Source of the DNA: Rhodoblastus acidophilus
GTDB taxonomy: Bacteria; Pseudomonadota; Alphaproteobacteria; Rhizobiales; Beijerinckiaceae
Assembly: GCF_900187365.1 (NCBI RefSeq)
Contig: NZ_FYDG01000001.1
Span: 620,001-684,000 of the forward strand
Reading direction: 5' to 3'
Length of the DNA: 64,000 bases
The notes beneath the pieces were generated by a model. That model made no database searches. It saw only the letters and a list, made by a program, of their open reading frames with translations, and was not told the DNA's origin. Positions 58,770-64,000 of this stretch are shown here, piece after piece; positions within the stretch are counted from its first letter, which is position 1, and every line of letters begins with the position of its first letter. The translations under genes and the position numbers were made by a program.

Positions 58770-61259
58770 TCACGACTCCGCCAGACGCGTCGTTTCCGCC
58801 GCGGTCTGCGGCTTCATCTCGCGCGCGCGTTGGGCGAGCTGGCCCGCCTTCGCATTGTTGGGTTCGATCTCCAGCGCCCGCGCCAGATCGCGCCGGGCGG
58901 CGTCCGCGTCGCCGCGGTCGAGATGGGCGGTTGCGCGATCCAGCCGGTAGCCGGCCAGATGCAAAGCCTGGTCGATGGCGGCGGAATAATGCCGGAGGGC
59001 CTCATCGAGGCCGCCCTGGTCGTGCGCCAGCCGGGCGAGCCGGTGATGGCACTGATGAAAATCCGGCTTGATCGCCAACGCCTTCTGGAACAAGTCGCGC
59101 GCCCGGCCGGGGTCGGCGCAGACGCGGCCAACTTCGTAGAGGACGTCGGGATTGTCGGGATGACGCTCCAGCAGCGCCTGCATCGCCGGCGCGATCTCCT
59201 CGAACCGGCGGAGGGCGCCGGCGCAGCGCGCCAGCTCCACGCCGGCCCTGATGTCGCCGGGATCGCGCCGCAGCGCCTGCAGCAGCAGGTCCATCGCGGC
59301 GCCGCGTTCGCCCAGCCGAATCCGGGCGCGCGCCAGTTCGATCAGCAGCGGCGGGTTCGACGCGTCGAGCGCCCGCGCCCGCTCCAGCGCGTCGCACGCC
59401 GCCTCGCACAGCCCCAAATCCAGCAAGGCCAAACCAAGTTCGAAATGGGACCGCGCCAGAGCCGGGCGAAGATCGCGCGCCCGTTCAAACAGCGGCAAGG
59501 CTTCGTCGTAACGCTTCAAGGCGCGCAGCGCGCGCGCCCACAGCCGCACGACGTCGGCGTTGTCGGGGTCGCGCGCCAGCGCGGTCGCGGCGGCGGCCGC
59601 CGCTTCGTCGTAACGCTTCAGGTTGAACAAAGCGGAGGCGAGCAGCGCGGCGTCGCCGGCGGTTTCGGTCGGCCGGACCGTCAGCGCCTCGACAGCCTTG
59701 TCGTCGCGGCCGGTCCTGATCAGGGCGCGGGCGAGCAGACGCAACGCGTCCGGCTGCAGGCTCTCGCGGGGATAGGGCGCGAGGGCCTCGACGATGTCGG
59801 CGAATCTGTTGTGATTTTTGTAATGCGCCAGCAGGGCGCGCCGGATGTCGGCGTCGTCCGGGAAGGTTTTGGCGGCCTCGGCCAGCAGGCGTTCGGCGGC
59901 CTCGTCCTCGCCGTCCTGGAACAGGGCGCGCGCTTTCTTCAACACGTCCGCCGCGCGCGGGTCGCCGGCGCCGCCCTGGTTCAGCAGGCCCGCCAGCCAC
60001 GGCCCGGGCGTGCTCGCCTTGCCCGCGCGAACGGCCTCGGCGATGGTCGGCAGCAGGTCGAGGATGGTTTGCCCGTGCCGGTTCTGCAGATCCTTTTGCA
60101 GCGTTTCCAGCAGGGCGGGGTCGAGATGCAGCAGATGGCTCACGATCTCGATGGCCTCGCGCATGTGGCCGAGGACGAGTTCGAGCCGCATCAGCCGGCG
60201 CAGGCAGCCGGTGTTGCCTGGCGCGCCGATGACCGACGCCCGGCTGGCCCGCGCGGCGGCCTCGAAATCGCGGCCGTGGGCGAGCAGGCCGGCGGCGGCG
60301 TGCAGCACGCCGTTGAGCCGGTGGAACGCGCGATCCTCCAGCGACAGGGTCTGGACCACCTGCGCCGCCTTGTCGGCGCAGGCGTTCATCTCCGGCAGAC
60401 GCTTGGCGTCGCGGTGGATTTGGGCGATGTGGATGTAACAGCGCGCCAGATCATGCGCGGGCGCGGCGGTTTCCGCCTTGGCGAGCACGCCGCCGACCCA
60501 GGCGGGATGGCGAAACACCAGCCGCTCCGCGATATAGCTGGCGCGCGTGGGATTGCGGCGGCGGGCCTGGGCGATGAAGCCGCGCAGCCGCTCGCAATCG
60601 TCCTGCTTGCAGCAATCGAGCAGCAGATTGCCGCTGGCGGAGCCGGCGAAGACCGTGATGCTGTGATGACCGGTCATCGGCACGCCGAGCCGCCGAACCT
60701 CCGGCCGCGCGGCCGAGATCAGCTCGACATGGCGTTTGTCCGGCTCCTCGAACGGATCGAAGAAAATATAGGCGCGCGCCGTGCAGTCTTCCGGCCGGAT
60801 GGCCATTTCGGCATGGCGCGACGGGTCGAAACAGGTGGTGAAGCGCTTTTCGAACGCGCCGACGACGGCGGGGTCGATGGAATATTGCGGGCTGAAGGCG
60901 ATGGCCACGTCGGCGCCGAGCTGATGCGAGAATTTCAACGCCGCATAGCCGCCCATGGAATTGCCATAGGCGATGCGCGTCTTGAATTTTCCGATTATCC
61001 GCCGAACCGCTGCGATCGCCGGTGCCATGGAGGCGGCCGGAAACCAGTTGGGGCCTTTGGCCACGAAACCGACGGCGGAATAGCCGTTCTTCTGGTAGAA
61101 TTGCCGTCCCCAAAAGTCGTTTCCGTTGGCCTTGAACAGCATGTTGCTGAAGGACAGCACGAGATCGTCGCCGCCGACATCGAAAACCACGACGCGCACA
61201 TCGGCGTTTTCGTAAACGATCTCAGGCGCCGCCGCCGGCCCTGCTGGAAGAGGACGCAT
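58770..61259 (-). CDS. Serine-hydrolase-like domain fused to TPR array
   Basis: 829 aa. Residues about 15-230 look like an alpha/beta-hydrolase: VRVVVFDVGGDDLVLSFSN, the nucleophile elbow AYGNSMGGYAALKFSHQLGA with Ser near residue 101, a later FFDPFEEPDKRH strand, and GHHSITVF that could supply the catalytic His. From about residue 260 to the end are helical repeats, clear TPRs in the last 400 residues (YDEALPLFERARDLRPALARSHFELGLALLDLG, FQKALAIKPDFHQCHHRLARLAHDQGG). The latter are close to those of the 1621-aa protein (FLKALALKPKFHQSHYRLAQLALRE), showing common descent. Start is uncertain: ATG at 61259 or TTG at 61268. Confidence 0.8.
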   Translation of the reverse strand: MRPLPAGPAAAPEIVYENADVRVVVFDVGGDDLVLSFSNMLFKANGNDFWGRQFYQKNGYSAVGFVAKGPNWFPAASMAPAIAAVRRIIGKFKTRIAYGNSMGGYAALKFSHQLGADVAIAFSPQYSIDPAVVGAFEKRFTTCFDPSRHAEMAIRPEDCTARAYIFFDPFEEPDKRHVELISAARPEVRRLGVPMTGHHSITVFAGSASGNLLLDCCKQDDCERLRGFIAQARRRNPTRASYIAERLVFRHPAWVGGVLAKAETAAPAHDLARCYIHIAQIHRDAKRLPEMNACADKAAQVVQTLSLEDRAFHRLNGVLHAAAGLLAHGRDFEAAARASRASVIGAPGNTGCLRRLMRLELVLGHMREAIEIVSHLLHLDPALLETLQKDLQNRHGQTILDLLPTIAEAVRAGKASTPGPWLAGLLNQGGAGDPRAADVLKKARALFQDGEDEAAERLLAEAAKTFPDDADIRRALLAHYKNHNRFADIVEALAPYPRESLQPDALRLLARALIRTGRDDKAVEALTVRPTETAGDAALLASALFNLKRYDEAAAAAATALARDPDNADVVRLWARALRALKRYDEALPLFERARDLRPALARSHFELGLALLDLGLCEAACDALERARALDASNPPLLIELARARIRLGERGAAMDLLLQALRRDPGDIRAGVELARCAGALRRFEEIAPAMQALLERHPDNPDVLYEVGRVCADPGRARDLFQKALAIKPDFHQCHHRLARLAHDQGGLDEALRHYSAAIDQALHLAGYRLDRATAHLDRGDADAARRDLARALEIEPNNAKAGQLAQRAREMKPQTAAETTRLAES

Positions 61260-61450
61260 GGCGGTCAAAATTCGGCCTGTTGCGTAAGGATGCGAGCGGC
61301 TGCCACGATCATTTGGCTATACCTCCAGAACTGCAATCGAAAATTTCAACTCAAGCGAGCATAACCTAGACAGTCGAGATTGTGAACCGATTGTCGTCTC
61401 TAGGTCAGGCGCGCTTGTAAGCCACGAAGCGGCCTGTCTTTTCTTTCCCG

Positions 61451-64000
61451 TCATTGCGCAACCCCCAGTTCGACTGCGCAAGAATGGGGCAGATCGAGCG
61501 CCGCCATCACCGCCTCGACCGGAATTTCGGCCATGCAGCGACATTCGCCGGTCTTGAATTTGGCGCTGCGATAAGGCTCGACGATTTCGCAAGGGGAGCA
61601 GGCCGAGCGCACCGCCACCACCCGCGAGGTCGGGCGCAGCGGTCCGCGCGTGCGCGGGTTGGTGGGCGCGAACAGCGCCGCCAGCGGGATGCCCAGCGCG
61701 TTGGCGATGTTCATCACCCCGCTGTCGTTGGCGACGAAATGGCTGCAAGCGAGCATACGGCGCGTCATCTCCTCGATGGAGCCGCCGGTGAGGTCGATCG
61801 TCCCCTCGACATATTCGTCCGGCGTGCCGAACGAGGCGACGCGGAAGCCGCGCAGGCGCAGCATCCGCGCCAATTCGCGATAATGCGGCCAGCGTTTCGA
61901 GGCCCACAGGCCGGCTTTCGAGCCGGCGTGCAGGCCGATCAGCGGCTCCGGCGGCGGCTCGTAGCGGTAGCCGCCGATAAAATAATCGCGCGCCTCCTCC
62001 GGGCGGTAGGTCAGGCCCAGCAGGCGGCACGCCGTCGCCAGGTTGAACTCGGCCTCGTGCAGCGCATGGCCCGGCGTGAACGCATCGACGGCGCGCGACT
62101 GCAGCACGGTCTCGCAGGCGAAGGGCGGGACCATCTGGCCGAAACTGTGGGTGAGCAGCACCGTGTCGTAGCGCCGGCCGGCGAAGGCGGCGCGGGTGGA
62201 GAAAACGTGGTTGGCGTAGTCGGGATGGGCGGGAATGAACGTCATGCCGTCGTGGTCGCCGGCCACCAGCACGTCGATGGGGCGGCCCAGCTTGCGGGCG
62301 AGAAAGCCGATCAGCGGCGTCGCGTGGATGATGTTGCCGAGGCCCGAGCCGACGCCGAGCAGAAACGGCGCGCGCGCCGCCGCGATCAGCCGCCGCAGGC
62401 GCGGCGCCTGGGCCGAAAACGGGCGCTCCTCCGACGCGGCGCGGGCCGCCGCCGAACGTTTGCGCCAATAGCCGGGGTCGTCGAACAGGCGGCGGATTTC
62501 CCGCGCCCACAGTTCGGACGCCTCGGGCAGCGCGACGCCGCTGCGCGCCAGCAGATGCGGAATATTGCCCTTGTCGGCGCCAATCACGGGAATGCCGAAA
62601 CGCTGCGCCTCCAGCACGACGCGGCTGAACGTCTCGATGAAATGGAAGCTCGGCGCGCAGACGACGCGGGCGTTGGCATAGAGATCGGCCATGTCCGCGA
62701 CGGCATCCTGGATCGCGACATTGTCCAGCCCCGCCTGCGCGACTTCGGCCTCAGCCGCCGCGCGGTCCGACTGGCTGGCGACGGCGCGAAACGCGATGTC
62801 GGGCAGCAACTTCGCCACCTTCAGGAGGAAATCAAAACCCTTTTCCGCACGGCTGTTGACCAGCAGAACCTCGTCGCCGCCGCGCGCCGGCGCCGCGCCC
62901 TCAACGTCCGGCGGGCGCGATTCCAGCACCGGCGCGCGCAGGCCGAAGCGGGCCTCGATCATGTCGCGGGTGTAGGGCGAGTTGGCGTAGAGAACGTCCG
63001 CGTCCTGCGCCACCAGGGCGAATTCCCGGCGCGGCGGCAGCCGGTCCACCTCGGGGTAGAAGCCGGGCGAGGGCGTCGGCGGCGTCAGCATGTCGCGCCA
63101 GAAATGAACGCCGTGGACGATGCGGACGTCGAGCCAGCGCAGCGCGGCGACCACTTCCAGCGCCATGCCGGAAATCACGTGAACCCAGCCGATGCGCTGT
63201 TCGACCACGAAGCGCAGCAAGGCGGCGGGATCGGCCGAGACGGTCGCGTGAACCACGCCCTCCGCCGCGTCGGGATGAACGGCGTTGCGGCCGCCCTGCC
63301 CCGCGATCAGCACGTCAAAACCCATGTCGCGGTAGAGCGTGGCCATGCTGGCGAGAAAATGCTCGCCGCCGCCGAAACGATGCGCGCCATGGCGCGACAG
63401 CAGCAGAATACGCGGCGAATCGGGTTCGGGCGCGGCGGCCGGCGCCGGGACGCGGCGCCCCAAGGTCTGCGCGAGTTGCAGCACGGCGCGCACAGGATCG
63501 TCCGGCCGCGCCAGCCCGGCGTCGAGCAGCGCCAGCAGAAAGGCGCGGCGCCACAGCGTGGGGCTGTCCGCGCCGTCCTCGGCGATGCAGGCGGCCCAGC
63601 CGAACCCGCGCCGCGCGATCAGGCGGCGCGCCTCGGCGGGATCGAGCGCGTCGGCCGCCAGCCATTGCGACGAACCGGCGCGCAAGCTGTCGCACGGCGC
63701 GTCGGGATCGGCCCGCGCGCAGTCGCCCGGCGCGGGAACGTCCAGCTCCTGAAGGTGACGGACGAGGCGCAGATTGAAGCGGATCGCGTCATGGGCGCCA
63801 TCGAGCGCGGCGGCGCGTTCGGCATAATCCAGCGCGCGCGGAAAATCGCCCAGACGCAGCGCCAGCCGCGTGGCCTCCACCAGAGCGGGCGCGCGCGTCG
63901 GCCAGCGCCGCACGCTGGTTTCGACGATCGCGGCGGCTTCGTCGGACTCTCCCTTCGACGCCAGCAGCGCCGCCAGATCGAACCCCACGCGCCATTCCGC
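61451..64000 (-). CDS. TPR-GT4-GT9 modular glycosyltransferase (partial, N-terminus outside window)
   Basis: At least 849 residues; the frame is open through the right edge (AEWRVGFDLAALLASKGE), so the GTG at 63988 is not the true start. It begins with the end of a TPR array. A GT4-like transferase follows (ILLLSRHGAHRFGGGEHFL, NSRAEKGFDFLLKVAK, SFHFIETFSRVVLEAQRFGIPVIGADKGN), then a GT9-like domain (GVGSGLGNIIHATPLIGFL, NDSGVMNIANALGIPLAALFAPT) and the Cys cluster ACSPC ... CRC. It is colinear with the C-terminal half of the 1621-aa protein, a clear paralogue. The 191-base gap to the next gene contains nothing notable. Confidence 0.85.
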   Translation of the reverse strand, partial: AEWRVGFDLAALLASKGESDEAAAIVETSVRRWPTRAPALVEATRLALRLGDFPRALDYAERAAALDGAHDAIRFNLRLVRHLQELDVPAPGDCARADPDAPCDSLRAGSSQWLAADALDPAEARRLIARRGFGWAACIAEDGADSPTLWRRAFLLALLDAGLARPDDPVRAVLQLAQTLGRRVPAPAAAPEPDSPRILLLSRHGAHRFGGGEHFLASMATLYRDMGFDVLIAGQGGRNAVHPDAAEGVVHATVSADPAALLRFVVEQRIGWVHVISGMALEVVAALRWLDVRIVHGVHFWRDMLTPPTPSPGFYPEVDRLPPRREFALVAQDADVLYANSPYTRDMIEARFGLRAPVLESRPPDVEGAAPARGGDEVLLVNSRAEKGFDFLLKVAKLLPDIAFRAVASQSDRAAAEAEVAQAGLDNVAIQDAVADMADLYANARVVCAPSFHFIETFSRVVLEAQRFGIPVIGADKGNIPHLLARSGVALPEASELWAREIRRLFDDPGYWRKRSAAARAASEERPFSAQAPRLRRLIAAARAPFLLGVGSGLGNIIHATPLIGFLARKLGRPIDVLVAGDHDGMTFIPAHPDYANHVFSTRAAFAGRRYDTVLLTHSFGQMVPPFACETVLQSRAVDAFTPGHALHEAEFNLATACRLLGLTYRPEEARDYFIGGYRYEPPPEPLIGLHAGSKAGLWASKRWPHYRELARMLRLRGFRVASFGTPDEYVEGTIDLTGGSIEEMTRRMLACSHFVANDSGVMNIANALGIPLAALFAPTNPRTRGPLRPTSRVVAVRSACSPCEIVEPYRSAKFKTGECRCMAEIPVEAVMAALDLPHSCAVELGVAQ

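Noticed and set aside
61317-62510. 397-codon minus-strand frame overlapping the partial GT4-GT9 gene
   Set aside because: Out of frame with a clearly conserved glycosyltransferase and dominated by Arg, Pro and Gly.

Overview
The window is high-GC chromosomal DNA from an alphaproteobacterium, most likely a nitrogen-fixing member of the Hyphomicrobiales (Rhizobiales). The indications are a complete 14-subunit nuo operon of alphaproteobacterial layout followed by birA, an RNase J gene and a methylmalonyl-CoA epimerase gene; a DUF2842 gene; a SahR-type ArsR/methyltransferase regulator in front of metF and metH; and nifE-nifN-nifX behind a sigma-54-like promoter. Species cannot be fixed by reading alone.

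Layout. 1-952: 5' part of a minus-strand P-loop NTPase. 1133-2785: ettA. 2.8-5.9 kb: two hemolysin III/PAQR paralogues enclosing a periplasmic protein and a diheme peroxidase that are translationally coupled. 6.1-6.9 kb: an exported SGNH hydrolase. 6.9-8.3 kb: minus-strand mobA-tusA-DUF2478 operon with stop/start overlaps. 8.3-14.1 kb: sahR-metF-metH behind a perfect 16-bp palindrome. 14.1-15.9 kb: a polytopic membrane protein. 16.0-19.3 kb: nifENX, closed by a long hairpin. 19.5-21.8 kb: a BLUF photoreceptor gene facing a chemoreceptor gene. 21.8-23.0 kb: a gene-poor stretch with four terminators, a diverged direct repeat, a 61-codon ORF and tRNA-Lys(TTT).

23.1-27.4 kb: a CelD-like acetyltransferase divergent from a polysaccharide deacetylase, then DUF2842, a Spy/CpxP-like protein and heme A synthase. 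27.4-47.4 kb: one long minus-strand array, read from nuoA to nuoN and on through birA, RNase J, mce, a thioesterase, a methyltransferase and a K+ channel. It includes an unrecognised 69-aa two-helix membrane protein coupled by 4-nt overlaps to both nuoD and nuoE, a candidate accessory factor of complex I.

47.8-64 kb: a secreted protein of unknown function, then a minus-strand block of six genes built from a small set of modules: SGNH/GDSL or serine-hydrolase domains, long TPR arrays, GT4-like and GT9-like glycosyltransferases. The largest protein has 1621 residues and combines SGNH-like, beta-rich, TPR, GT4 and GT9 modules; a second GT4-GT9 protein runs off the right edge. This block is the best candidate for an undescribed system, probably assembling and modifying a surface glycan or glycoprotein. 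Its substrate cannot be read from the sequence.
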